From RPRB01 sp035543115 (GTDB taxonomy: Bacteria > Myxococcota > Myxococcia > Myxococcales > Myxococcaceae), in assembly GCA_035543115.1 (NCBI GenBank), contig DATKKF010000142.1, forward strand, positions 1-64,000: a stretch of 64,000 nucleotides of DNA. Reading direction: 5' to 3'. Every line of letters starts with the position of its first letter. The first letter of the stretch is position 1. The position numbers were made by a program, and so were the translations under genes. Positions 19,400 through 29,776 of the stretch are shown here, piece by piece. A model generated the notes under the pieces. It made no database searches. It was given only the letters and a program-made list of their open reading frames with translations, and had not been told where the DNA came from.

Positions 19400-20389
19400 A
19401 TGCCCGAGATTGCGTGGCGCGAGGCGCTGAACCAGGCGCTCTCAGAGGAGATGGAACGCGACGTCAACGTCTTCCTGATGGGGGAAGAGGTGGCGCGCTA
19501 CAACGGGGCCTACAAGGTCAGCCAGGGGCTCCTGGACAAGTTCGGCAGCGCCCGGGTGGTCGACGCGCCGATCAGCGAGCTGGGGTTCGCCGGGCTGGGC
19601 GTCGGCGCGGCGATGGTGGGGCTCCGGCCGGTCATCGAGATGATGACCTGGAACTTCGCGATCCTGGCGATGGACCAGATCGTCAACAACGCCGCCAAGC
19701 TCCGCCACATGTCGGGCGGGCAGCTGCGCTGTCCCATCGTGTTCAGAGGCCCGAACGGCGCCGGCGGCCGCCTCTCGTCGCAGCACAGCCAGTCGCTGGA
19801 GGCAAACTACGCCCACTTCCCGGGCCTGAAGATCCTCGCGCCCTCGACCCCGGCCGACGCCAAGGGGCTGCTCAAGGCGGCCATCCGGGACGACAACCCG
19901 ATCATCTTCCTCGAGGCCGAGCTGCTCTACGGGGTGAAGGGCGAGGTGCCGGCCGGCGAATTCCTGTTACCCATCGGGAAGGCGGACCTGAAGCGCGAGG
20001 GCAACGAGGCGACCCTCATCACCTGGTCGCGGATGTACTACTTCGCCGAGCAGGCGGCGCAGCTCCTGGAGCGGGAGGGCATCCACGTGGACCTGCTCGA
20101 CCTGCGCACGCTCAAGCCGCTGGACGAGGAGGCCATCCTCGCCTCGGTGCGGAAGACCAACCGGGTGGTGGTGGTCGAGGAGGGCTGGAGCTTCTGCGGG
20201 GTGGGCGCGCAGATCGCGGACCTCATCCAGTCCAAGGCGTTCGACGACCTCGATGCACCGGTGGAGCGGGTCACCGGCCTGGACGTGAACCGCAGCTACG
20301 CCGCGGTGCTGGAGAAGGCCACCGAGGTGTCGGTGGAGCGGATCGTCGCCGCGGTGAAGAAGGTCACCTACCGGGAAGAGGGGAACTGA
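19400..20389 (+). CDS. pdhB: Pyruvate dehydrogenase E1 component, beta subunit
   Basis: 329 aa, ATG 19400. Family features include 'FLMGEEVARYNGAYKVSQGLLDKFG', 'DAPISELGFAGLGVGAAM', 'RGPNGAGGRLSSQHSQSLEA' and the C-terminal transketolase domain 'DLLDLRTLKPLDEEAILASVRKTNRVVVVEEGW'. It pairs with PdhA to make the E1 heterotetramer. The pdhC start lies 2 bp after its stop. Confidence 0.95.
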   Translation: MPEIAWREALNQALSEEMERDVNVFLMGEEVARYNGAYKVSQGLLDKFGSARVVDAPISELGFAGLGVGAAMVGLRPVIEMMTWNFAILAMDQIVNNAAKLRHMSGGQLRCPIVFRGPNGAGGRLSSQHSQSLEANYAHFPGLKILAPSTPADAKGLLKAAIRDDNPIIFLEAELLYGVKGEVPAGEFLLPIGKADLKREGNEATLITWSRMYYFAEQAAQLLEREGIHVDLLDLRTLKPLDEEAILASVRKTNRVVVVEEGWSFCGVGAQIADLIQSKAFDDLDAPVERVTGLDVNRSYAAVLEKATEVSVERIVAAVKKVTYREEGN

Positions 20390-20391
20390 CG

Positions 20392-21732
20392 ATGGCCACC
20401 GAGGTGCAGCTCCCGGCACTCTCGCCGACGATGACCGAGGGGAAGATCGTCAAGTGGCTCAAGAAGGAGGGAGACAGCGTCTCCTCCGGTGAGGCCATCG
20501 CCGAGGTCGAGACCGACAAGTCGAACCTCGAGGTCGAGTCGTTCGACGACGGCGTGCTCCTCGAGATCCTCGTCGCCGAGGGCGAGACCGGGAAGGTCGG
20601 CGCCCCCATCGCGGTCATCGGGGCCAAGGGTGAGAAGGTCGAGGCGCGTGCGCCGGCGGCGAAGGCACCGTCGCCCGCGCCCGCCTCGCCGAAGGCCACG
20701 CGGCAGAAGCCGGCCCCCGCTGGCCCCGAGGCCCGGAGGGAGCAGCGGCAGCCCGAGGAGCGCGCGCCGCGCCCCGGGGGGCCAGCGCTGGTCGTTCCGA
20801 TCCGGCGGACCGAGGAGGCGGCACCCCCTCCGGCGCAGGAGGACGGCCGACTCCGGGCCTCGCCGCTGGCGAAGCGGATGGCCCGCGAGGAGGGGCTCGA
20901 CCTCGCCGGCGTGCACGGCTCGGGCCCCAGCGGCCGGATCGTGAAGCGCGACGTGGAGGCGGCGATCGGGCAGGGGGGCCAGGCTGCCGCGGCTGCTCCG
21001 GCGCCCTCGCCTCGCCCCGGGACCGTGCCTGCCCCCGCGCCGGTGTTCGACCGCCGCGAGCCGGAGGTCCTCCCCATCTCCGGGATGCGCAAGGTCATCG
21101 CCCAGCGCATGGCCGAGGTGAAGCCGGGGGTTCCGCACTTCTACGTCACGATCGACATCGACATGGAGGAGGCGGTCAAGGTCCGCGAGCAGGCCAAGGC
21201 CGTCGAGGTGAAGATCTCGATCAACGACCTGATCGTGAAGGCCTCGGCCATGGCGCTCCGCCGCCAGCCCAAGGTCAATGTCTCGCTGCAGGGGGACCGG
21301 CTGCTCCAGTTCCACACCGCGGACGTGGGCATCGCGGTGGCGATCGAGGACGGGCTCATCACCCCGGTCATTCGTGACGCGGACCAGAAGTCGCTCGGGA
21401 CCATCGCCGCCGAGGCGCGCGAGCTGGCCGAGCGGGCCCGGCGCAAGGCCCTCAGGCCCGAGGAGTACACGGGCGGATCGATCACCGTGTCCAACCTGGG
21501 GATGTTCGGGGTGGACTCGTTCATCGCGGTCATCAACCCGCCCCAGGCCTCCATCGTGGCGGTGGGCGCGGTCGCCGAGCGAGCGGTGGTGCGCGACGGC
21601 AAGGTGGTGGTCCGCAAGACCATGTCCGCGACCTTCTCTGGCGACCACCGGGTGGTCGACGGCGCGCTCGGCGCCCAGTACCTCCAGGAGCTGAAGGCGC
21701 TGCTGGAGCAGCCGACGCGGTTGCTGTTCTAG
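20392..21732 (+). CDS. pdhC: Dihydrolipoamide acetyltransferase (PDH E2)
   Basis: 446 aa, ATG 20392. There is one N-terminal lipoyl domain with the lipoylated lysine in 'VETDKSNLEV' (residue ~44), a Pro/Ala linker (about 85-155), a peripheral-subunit-binding domain ('RASPLAKRMAREEGLDLAGVHGSGPSGRIVKRDV'), a second linker, and the catalytic domain ending with the active-site H-R-V-V-D-G near the C-terminus. It transfers acetyl to CoA. E3 (lipoamide dehydrogenase) is not next to it and must be encoded elsewhere. Confidence 0.95.
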   Translation: MATEVQLPALSPTMTEGKIVKWLKKEGDSVSSGEAIAEVETDKSNLEVESFDDGVLLEILVAEGETGKVGAPIAVIGAKGEKVEARAPAAKAPSPAPASPKATRQKPAPAGPEARREQRQPEERAPRPGGPALVVPIRRTEEAAPPPAQEDGRLRASPLAKRMAREEGLDLAGVHGSGPSGRIVKRDVEAAIGQGGQAAAAAPAPSPRPGTVPAPAPVFDRREPEVLPISGMRKVIAQRMAEVKPGVPHFYVTIDIDMEEAVKVREQAKAVEVKISINDLIVKASAMALRRQPKVNVSLQGDRLLQFHTADVGIAVAIEDGLITPVIRDADQKSLGTIAAEARELAERARRKALRPEEYTGGSITVSNLGMFGVDSFIAVINPPQASIVAVGAVAERAVVRDGKVVVRKTMSATFSGDHRVVDGALGAQYLQELKALLEQPTRLLF

Positions 21733-21799
21733 GTTCCGGGCGTGCACGCCCGGGAGCAGCCGCGGATCGAGACCGGCTCCTCGACCCGGTGGCGCCCGT

Positions 21800-23896
<2,097 letters not shown>

Positions 23897-23912
23897 CGGA
23901 AGGTGGGGGGGG

Positions 23913-24452
23913 TCAGCCGGCCGCGAGCGCGACCGCGGCCTGCTCCTCGGTGTCGTCGAGCAGGATGGAGCCGGTGGCGTCGCGGACCACGTGCAGCTCG
24001 GGGTTGGCGCGGGCGATCGCCTGGTGGACCTCGCCCTTCACCCGGTCGAGCAGCTGCGAGTTCTCGCGCTCGCGGTACAGCCGGTCGACTGCAGCCCGGA
24101 CCACGCCTCGGAGCTCGACCCCGTCCCAGGGCTTCACCAGGAAACGGTAGACGTCGCCGCGCTCCATGGCCTGGAGCGCGGTCCCCACGCCCGCCGGCGA
24201 GGTGAGCACCACCCGCATGGTGTGCGGCTGGATGCGGCGGACCTCGTGGAGGAGCGCCAGCCCGGTGCCGTCGGGCAGCGCCGTGTCTGCCACCACCACG
24301 TCCACCGCCTCGCGGGCGACGATGGCCAGGGCGTCCTTGAGGCACGAGACCTCGTAGAGGCGGTGGGCCTCGTGGTCGAGGCTGTGGTGGAACGCGTCGG
24401 CGCTGCGAGCGTCCCCGGCAACGATCAACACGGTCCGGCTGGAGATGGCCAT
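23913..24452 (-). CDS. Response regulator (receiver domain with short helical tail)
   Basis: 179 aa from ATG 24452-24450. The receiver domain has the phosphoacceptor Asp in 'VVVADTALPDGTGLALL' (about residue 55), Thr/Ser in 'VVLTSPAG', and Lys in 'FLVKPWDGVEL'. The beta1 acidic pair is unusual ('LIVAGDARSADAF' has a single Asp). After the receiver come about 55 helical residues with no DNA-binding or enzyme domain, so it may act by protein contact. It is the first gene of a two-gene operon with the histidine kinase. Confidence 0.82.
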   Translation of the reverse strand: MAISSRTVLIVAGDARSADAFHHSLDHEAHRLYEVSCLKDALAIVAREAVDVVVADTALPDGTGLALLHEVRRIQPHTMRVVLTSPAGVGTALQAMERGDVYRFLVKPWDGVELRGVVRAAVDRLYRERENSQLLDRVKGEVHQAIARANPELHVVRDATGSILLDDTEEQAAVALAAG

Positions 24453-25046
24453 TCTCGTGGTCTCCTCTGTCCCGCCACCATGGGTGTTCAAGCCCTGGGC
24501 CAGGGTCCGTGCCCAGCAATGCCGGTGGGTTCGTGAGCGGAGGCCGGGGTGCACCCCGAGTCCTGGGGTCTGACGGACCTTGGGAAAGCATCGGTGGAGG
24601 TGCGATGCCAGGGGCTCGATGCTCGAGTCCGCTCCCGCAGAGAGCCGGACGTCGCGCAGAATGTCGCCACGCTCCGCAGGGAGCTGGCCGGCGCCGAGCA
24701 TCTGCGTGAGGTGTCGCGGAGCTTCACCCGGGCAGCTCCGCGACGCGCCGATCGAAACCTGCGACGTGGCCGGGGTGGTGCATCACGTCGAGCGCACCGA
24801 GGCTGGGGACGACGGCGCAGATCGAGCTGCCGCGCGCGCGGAGGGCGGGGCTCGACGCACCGTGTCGAGATCGCGCCGCTCGGCGCTCACCGCACCCCCG
24901 GCCGTCCGCCGCGGGCCCGGCGTGCGCTCGGACAGCTCGTCCGCCGAGCGGGCGCGACGGACGGGGGCGCAAGCCTTGCGCTCTGGACACTGACCCTCTG
25001 GCGGGTCGAATGATCGCCTCCCCGAGTCCTGGAGGGAGGAGACACC
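24453..25046 (+). other. Intergenic stretch upstream of phaB
   Basis: 594 bp between the divergent response-regulator gene and phaB. Several open frames exist on both strands but are Arg/Ser/Ala-rich and lack any family resemblance, as expected for chance frames in GC-rich DNA. The phaB ribosome-binding site GGAGGGAGGAG lies at about 25030-25040. I see no RNA gene, repeat or clear operator here. Confidence 0.5.
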
Positions 25047-25793
25047 ATGTCGTCGGACCGCATCGCACTGGTCACCGGAGGCGCCGGCGGCCTCGGCTAC
25101 TCGATCTGCACCAAGCTCCACGAGAAGGGGTACCGGGTGGTGCTGACGCACTCGCCCAACAACACCACCATCAAGGAGACGCTCGCCGACATGAAGGCGA
25201 GGGGGCACGACTTCCACGCGTACCCGGTCGACGTGGCGAACTACGACTCGTGTCAGCGCTGCGTGGCGGACATCCAGAAGGACGTGGGCCACATCGACAT
25301 CCTGATCAACAACGCGGGCATCACCCGCGACATGACCTTCCGCAAGATGACCAAGGCAGACTGGGACGCGGTGATGCGGACCAACCTCGACAGCATGTTC
25401 AACATGACCAAGCCGGTCATCGACGGCATGGTGGACCGGGGCTGGGGCCGGGTGGTCAACGTGAGCTCGGTGAACGGGAGCAAGGGCGCCTTCGGCCAGA
25501 CCAACTACGCGGCGGCCAAGGCGGGCATCCACGGCTTCACCAAGTCGCTGGCGCTGGAGGTGGCCAAGAAGGGCGTGACGGTGAACACCATCAGCCCCGG
25601 CTACATCGGGACCAAGATGGTGATGGCCATTCCCAAGGAAGTGCTGGAGACCAAGATCATCCCCCAGATCCCCGTGGGCCGGCTGGGCGAGCCCGAGGAG
25701 GTCGCTGGGTTGATCATCTACCTCTGCTCGGACGAGGCGGCGTTCGTCACCGGGGCGAACATCGCGATCAACGGCGGTCAGCACATGCAGTGA
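25047..25793 (+). CDS. phaB: Acetoacetyl-CoA reductase
   Basis: 248 aa, ATG 25047, preceded by a strong GGAGGGAGGAG site. It is a short-chain dehydrogenase: NADP-binding 'ALVTGGAGGLGYSICTKL', 'NNAGITRDMTFRKMTKADWDAVMRTNLDSMFN' (the PhaB-typical segment), catalytic Ser in 'NVSSVNGSKGAFGQTNYAAAKAG' and Y-x-x-x-K there. It reduces acetoacetyl-CoA to 3-hydroxybutyryl-CoA for polyhydroxybutyrate. No phaA or phaC neighbour is present. Confidence 0.9.
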   Translation: MSSDRIALVTGGAGGLGYSICTKLHEKGYRVVLTHSPNNTTIKETLADMKARGHDFHAYPVDVANYDSCQRCVADIQKDVGHIDILINNAGITRDMTFRKMTKADWDAVMRTNLDSMFNMTKPVIDGMVDRGWGRVVNVSSVNGSKGAFGQTNYAAAKAGIHGFTKSLALEVAKKGVTVNTISPGYIGTKMVMAIPKEVLETKIIPQIPVGRLGEPEEVAGLIIYLCSDEAAFVTGANIAINGGQHMQ

Positions 25794-25881
25794 CGCACTG
25801 GCCGATGAAGGACGAGGCGAGCCTCTCCCGTCAGCTCGGCCTCATCGGAGACGTTTGAGTCCGGATGCTCCGGATCCCGGG

Positions 25882-26106
25882 CTAACCGCGGGGCCGGCGC
25901 GGCGTCTTGGGTGCGGAGGCGCCAGACCCGGACGGGCCCTCCGGTCTCCAGGGGACACCTCGCTTCCGCTCGATGTACTCGCGGATCAGCCGGCGGACCA
26001 TCTGCGAGGGGGTCACGTCCTCCTCGGCGCACAGCTGCTCGAAGACCGCCTTCTTCCGGGGATCGATCAGGATGGTGAGCCGAGCGGTGCGGTCTTCGAT
26101 TGGCAT
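25882..26106 (-). CDS. Ribbon-helix-helix (CopG-like) DNA-binding protein
   Basis: 74 aa from ATG 26106-26104. Residues 5-50 ('RTARLTILIDPRKKAVFEQLCAEEDVTPSQMVRRLIREYIERKRG') have the RHH form: a beta strand followed by two helices. A basic Pro/Gly/Ser tail follows. It is divergent from hyfB with only 47 bp between starts, so it may control that operon and itself. It has no nickel-binding ACT domain, so it is not NikR. No toxin partner is adjacent. Confidence 0.7.
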   Translation of the reverse strand: MPIEDRTARLTILIDPRKKAVFEQLCAEEDVTPSQMVRRLIREYIERKRGVPWRPEGPSGSGASAPKTPRRPRG

Positions 26107-26107
26107 C

Positions 26108-26115
26108 GAACGTTC
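26108..26115. promoter_or_regulatory. Palindrome in the RHH/hyfB divergent promoter region
   Basis: GAACGTTC is a perfect 8-bp palindrome directly upstream of the RHH start and 38 bp before hyfB, in a short locally A/T-richer spacer. RHH dimers bind short palindromes, so this is a candidate operator. Palindromes this short also occur by chance. Confidence 0.25.
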
Positions 26116-26153
26116 ATGAGAGTTACGCTGGAGACGTTTCTGATGATAATAAG

Positions 26154-28160
26154 ATGATCGTCGGTCCAGCGCCATCTCTCTCCCTCCTGCTGGCGCTGGT
26201 CGCCGGCTGGTTCGCGCTGGGCCTGGCAGGGCTGATCCGTCCGCACCGCGTCCACTTCGTCGGTCGGGTCCTCTTTCCCCTCGGCGCGCTGATCGCCCTC
26301 GGGGTCGCGCTGGTCGGCCTCGGCGCGCTCCGGCCGGACCGGCTGCCGGAGCAGCTGGTCCTCCCCCTCGGGCTCCCGGACCTCCCCTTCCACCTGCGGC
26401 TCGATGCGCTCTCTGGGTTCTTCCTGCTCCTGCTGGGAGCGGCGGGCGCGGGCATCTCGATCTTCGCCGCGGGCTACTTCCGCGCCGGGGAAGGGACCGC
26501 GCCCGGCCTGCTCTGCCTCCAGTACCACGTCTTCTTCGCCAGCATGGTGCTGGTGGTGGTGGCCAACGACGCCTACCTCTTCATGGTGGCGTGGGAGACC
26601 ATGGCCCTCAGCTCGTACTTCCTGGTCACCACCCAGCACCGCATCCCCGAGATTCGCCGGGCGGGCTTCCTCTACCTGCTCATCGCCCACGTCGGGGCGA
26701 TCGGCATCCTCCTCTGCTTCGGCGTCCTGCAGGGTGGCAGCTGGAAGTTCACCTTCGACGCGATGCGGGGGCCGACCCTCTCGCCGACCTGGGCGACCGT
26801 GGCCTTTCTCCTGGCCCTGTTCGGATTCGGAGCCAAGGCCGGACTGGTCCCGCTCCACGTGTGGCTGCCCGAGGCGCACCCCGCCGCGCCCTCGCCGGTC
26901 TCGGCGATGATGAGCGGGCTGATGCTCAAGACCGCCGTGTACGGCCTGCTGCGGGTGACCTTCGACCTGCTCCACACCGGAGTCTGGTGGTGGGGGGCGC
27001 TGGTCCTCGGAATCGGGCTGTTCACCGCGCTGCTCGGCGTGGTCTTCGCCGCGGTCCAGACCGACATGAAGAGGCTGCTCGCCTATTCGTCGATCGAGAA
27101 CATGGGGATGATCTTCTGCGGGATCGGCCTGGCAATCCTCTTCCGGGCCTTCGATCTCCGGCTCTTCGCGGCGCTGGCGCTGAGCGCCGCGCTGATCCAT
27201 TCGCTCAACCATGCCTTCTTCAAGAGCCTGCTCTTCCTCGCCACCGGTTCCGTTCTCCATGCGACCGGGGAGCGCAACCTGGGGAAGCTCGGTGGGCTGA
27301 TCCACCGGATGCCCTGGGTGGCGGTCTTCGCCCTGATCGGAACACTGGCCATCGCCGGGCTGCCGCCGCTCAACGGCTTCGTCTCCGAATGGCTCCTGCT
27401 CCAGGCCTTCCTGGTGACCCCGCGCATTCCGCATCCCTTCGTCAACATGCTGGTCCCGCTCGGGGCGTCGGCCCTCGCCCTGACCGCCGCCCTTGCCGGA
27501 TACGTGATGGTGAAGTTCTACGGGGTGATCTTCCTCGGGCAGCCCCGGGAGCCTTCTCTGGTGAGGGCCCATCCTCCCGGGCGGCTCCAGCGGCTGGGCC
27601 TGGGATGGCTGGCGGCGGGGTGCGTGGCGCTGGGCGTCTTCCCCCATCTGGGTCTCAGGGCGACGACGGAGATCACTCGCGGCGCGGTGGGTGAGGCCGT
27701 GCGTCCGGGTTCCTGGGCCTTCATCGCCCCGCTGGCCCAGGGACAGGCCTCCTACAGCGGGGTGCTCCTTCTGGCCGGAATCCTCGCAGTCTTCGCCCTG
27801 ACCTTCGTCCTCGTCCGGCGCCTCTACCATGGCCGCGTGCGCCGGGCGGCGCCCTGGGACTGCGGCTACCCCTGGCAGACGCCGCGGATGCAGGACACCG
27901 CGGAGGGCTTCGGCCAGCCGATTCGCCACATCTTCGGTTCGGCGTTCCTGATCGAGCGGGAGCTCCCCTCGGCCTGGGACACCTCCCCGCACTACCGCGT
28001 CCACATCGAGGACCGAATCTGGCGCGCGCTCTACGTCCCCCTCGGCCGCGGGGTCCAGCGGCTGGCCGACGCGGTGGCGATCATCCAGGGAGGGAGGCTG
28101 GCCGTGTATCTCCTCTACGCCTTCCTCACCCTGATCGCGCTCCTGGTGTTCGTGCTGTGA
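26154..28160 (+). CDS. hyfB: Hydrogenase-4 component B-like antiporter-type membrane subunit
   Basis: 668 aa with about 14-16 membrane helices; ATG 26154 is preferred over an upstream TTG that would overlap the RHH gene. It belongs to the Nuo L/M/N-Mrp proton-channel family: 'MVAWETMALSSYFLVTTQH' with the conserved Glu, 'FGFGAKAGLVPLHVWLPEAHPAAPSPVSAMMSGLMLKTAVYGLLR', and 'DMKRLLAYSSIENMG'. It should move H+ or Na+ in a membrane complex with the five following genes. The first gene of the operon; hyfC overlaps its end by 4 bp. Confidence 0.9.
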   Translation: MIVGPAPSLSLLLALVAGWFALGLAGLIRPHRVHFVGRVLFPLGALIALGVALVGLGALRPDRLPEQLVLPLGLPDLPFHLRLDALSGFFLLLLGAAGAGISIFAAGYFRAGEGTAPGLLCLQYHVFFASMVLVVVANDAYLFMVAWETMALSSYFLVTTQHRIPEIRRAGFLYLLIAHVGAIGILLCFGVLQGGSWKFTFDAMRGPTLSPTWATVAFLLALFGFGAKAGLVPLHVWLPEAHPAAPSPVSAMMSGLMLKTAVYGLLRVTFDLLHTGVWWWGALVLGIGLFTALLGVVFAAVQTDMKRLLAYSSIENMGMIFCGIGLAILFRAFDLRLFAALALSAALIHSLNHAFFKSLLFLATGSVLHATGERNLGKLGGLIHRMPWVAVFALIGTLAIAGLPPLNGFVSEWLLLQAFLVTPRIPHPFVNMLVPLGASALALTAALAGYVMVKFYGVIFLGQPREPSLVRAHPPGRLQRLGLGWLAAGCVALGVFPHLGLRATTEITRGAVGEAVRPGSWAFIAPLAQGQASYSGVLLLAGILAVFALTFVLVRRLYHGRVRRAAPWDCGYPWQTPRMQDTAEGFGQPIRHIFGSAFLIERELPSAWDTSPHYRVHIEDRIWRALYVPLGRGVQRLADAVAIIQGGRLAVYLLYAFLTLIALLVFVL

Positions 28161-29107
28161 CCGCCCTGGCCGTCATCCGTCAGGCGGGCGAGGTGGTGCT
28201 GGCCACCGCCCTGGCGCCAATCTTCCTCGGGTGGATCGGCCAGTGCCGGGCCTGGCTCCAGAATCGGTCCGCGCCGCCGCTTCTCCAGCCCTGGCGTCTG
28301 CTCCGGAAGCTCTTCTGGAAGGATGCGACGCTCGCCCAGAACGCCTCGCCGCTCTTCCGGATGACTCCGTACGTGCTGTTTGGAACGATGGTCCTGGCCG
28401 CGGCCATCATCCCCTCGGTGGCGATCGATCTCCCCTTCGCCTTCGTGGCCGACGCCATCGCCCTGGTGGGTCTGTTCGCCACCGCCCGAGTGTTCATCTC
28501 GCTCGCGGCGATGGACATCGGCACCGCCTTCGGGTCCCTCGGCGCACGGCGGGAGATGATGATCGGCTTCCTGGCCGAGCCGGCGCTGCTGATGGTCTTC
28601 TTCAACGCCTTCCTGATCTCCGGGAGCACCGCCCTGCCCAGCGTGGTCGAGCGGCTGGCCGCTCCACCCTTCGTCATCTATCCGAGCCTGGCCTTCGCCG
28701 GCGTGGCCTTCGTGATGGTGCTCCTCGCCGAGAACGCGCGGCTCCCCATCGACAACCCGGCGACCCATCTGGAGCTGACGATGATCCACGAGGCCATGGT
28801 GCTGGAATACTCGGCCCGCCACCTGGCGCTGGTGGAGTGGGCATCGGCGCTCAAGCTCTTCAACTACGCCTGCCTGGGCTTCGCCCTCTTCGTCCCCTGG
28901 GGCTTGGCCACCCGGGGGGCCGGGCCGGGGGCGCTGGGGGTGGCGGTCCTGGCGCTGGTCCTCAAGCTGGGCGCGGCGGGCGCGGTGCTCGCCCTGGTGG
29001 AGACGTTGTCCGCCAAGCTGCGAATCTTTCGTGCCCCCGAGTTCCTGGCGATGGCCTTCCTCCTCGCCGTTCTCGGCCTCCTGGTTCACCTCATGCTGGG
29101 AGCCTGA
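28157..29107 (+). CDS. hyfC: Hydrogenase-4 component C-like (NuoH-type) membrane subunit
   Basis: 316 aa with GTG start at 28157 overlapping hyfB. It is the NuoH/HycD-like subunit that anchors the peripheral arm: 'GQCRAWLQNRSAPPLLQPWRLLRKLFWK', 'ARVFISLAAMDIGTAFGSLGARREMM', and 'LLAENARLPIDNPATHLELTMIHEAMVLEYS' with its charged residues. Eight or so membrane helices. hyfE begins 2 bp downstream. Confidence 0.9.
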   Translation: MTALAVIRQAGEVVLATALAPIFLGWIGQCRAWLQNRSAPPLLQPWRLLRKLFWKDATLAQNASPLFRMTPYVLFGTMVLAAAIIPSVAIDLPFAFVADAIALVGLFATARVFISLAAMDIGTAFGSLGARREMMIGFLAEPALLMVFFNAFLISGSTALPSVVERLAAPPFVIYPSLAFAGVAFVMVLLAENARLPIDNPATHLELTMIHEAMVLEYSARHLALVEWASALKLFNYACLGFALFVPWGLATRGAGPGALGVAVLALVLKLGAAGAVLALVETLSAKLRIFRAPEFLAMAFLLAVLGLLVHLMLGA

Positions 29108-29109
29108 CC

Positions 29110-29775
29110 GTGCCGCCCCCCAGCCTCACCGCACAGCTTCTCAATCTGTTCGCCGCCGGCCTGCTCCTGATCTCCTTCGCCATGCTCGCCCAGCGAAGGA
29201 CGCGGCGACTCATCGTGCTCTTCGGGTTGCAGGGGGCGATCCTGGTCGCCTCCACCACCCTGGTGGCCTACAGCGCCGGGCTGCGCCATCTCTACTTCTC
29301 CGCGGGACTGACGCTGGTCCTGAAGGTGGTCTTCCTGCCCTGGATCCTCCTCCGCCTCGTCGAGGCGCTCGGGGCGCAGTGGGACACCGAGCCGCTGATC
29401 AACATCCCCACCACGATGCTCATCGGCGTGGGGCTGGTCATCTTCGCCTTCGGCCTCGCCCAGCCGATCAGCGCGCTGGCCACGACCATCACCCGCAACA
29501 CCCTGGGCATCGCGCTGGCGATGATCCTCCTGGCCTTCGTGATGATGATCACCCGGCGGAAGGCGGTGACCCAGGTGATGGGATTCCTGGCGATGGAGAA
29601 CGGGCTGTTCTTCGCCGCGACCAGCGCCACCTACGGGATGCCGATGGTGGTGGAGCTGGGGATCGCCCTCGACGTCCTGGTGGGCGTCTTCATCCTGGGG
29701 ATCTTCTTCTTCCAGATCCGGGAGCAGTTCGAGAGCCTCGATCTGCACCACCTCGAGAAGCTCAGGGAGGATTGA
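29110..29775 (+). CDS. hyfE: Hydrogenase-4 component E-like membrane subunit
   Basis: 221 aa with GTG at 29110, 2 bp after hyfC. It is a six-helix membrane protein corresponding to HyfE (NuoK-like in its second half: 'ITRRKAVTQVMGFLAMENGLFFAATSATYGMPMVVELGIALDVLVGVFI' with the membrane Glu residues). A longer frame upstream within hyfC is a shadow. It is tightly coupled to hyfF (1 bp gap). Confidence 0.85.
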   Translation: MPPPSLTAQLLNLFAAGLLLISFAMLAQRRTRRLIVLFGLQGAILVASTTLVAYSAGLRHLYFSAGLTLVLKVVFLPWILLRLVEALGAQWDTEPLINIPTTMLIGVGLVIFAFGLAQPISALATTITRNTLGIALAMILLAFVMMITRRKAVTQVMGFLAMENGLFFAATSATYGMPMVVELGIALDVLVGVFILGIFFFQIREQFESLDLHHLEKLRED

Positions 29776-29776
29776 G

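Noticed and set aside
24549..25013. Possible small gene between the response regulator and phaB
   Set aside because: Product is Arg/Gly/Ala-rich in every frame, without a ribosome site or domain; it looks like chance open sequence.
25882..26106. Antitoxin of a toxin-antitoxin pair
   Set aside because: The RHH protein has no small toxin-like neighbour on its strand; the adjacent genes are phaB and the Ehr operon.
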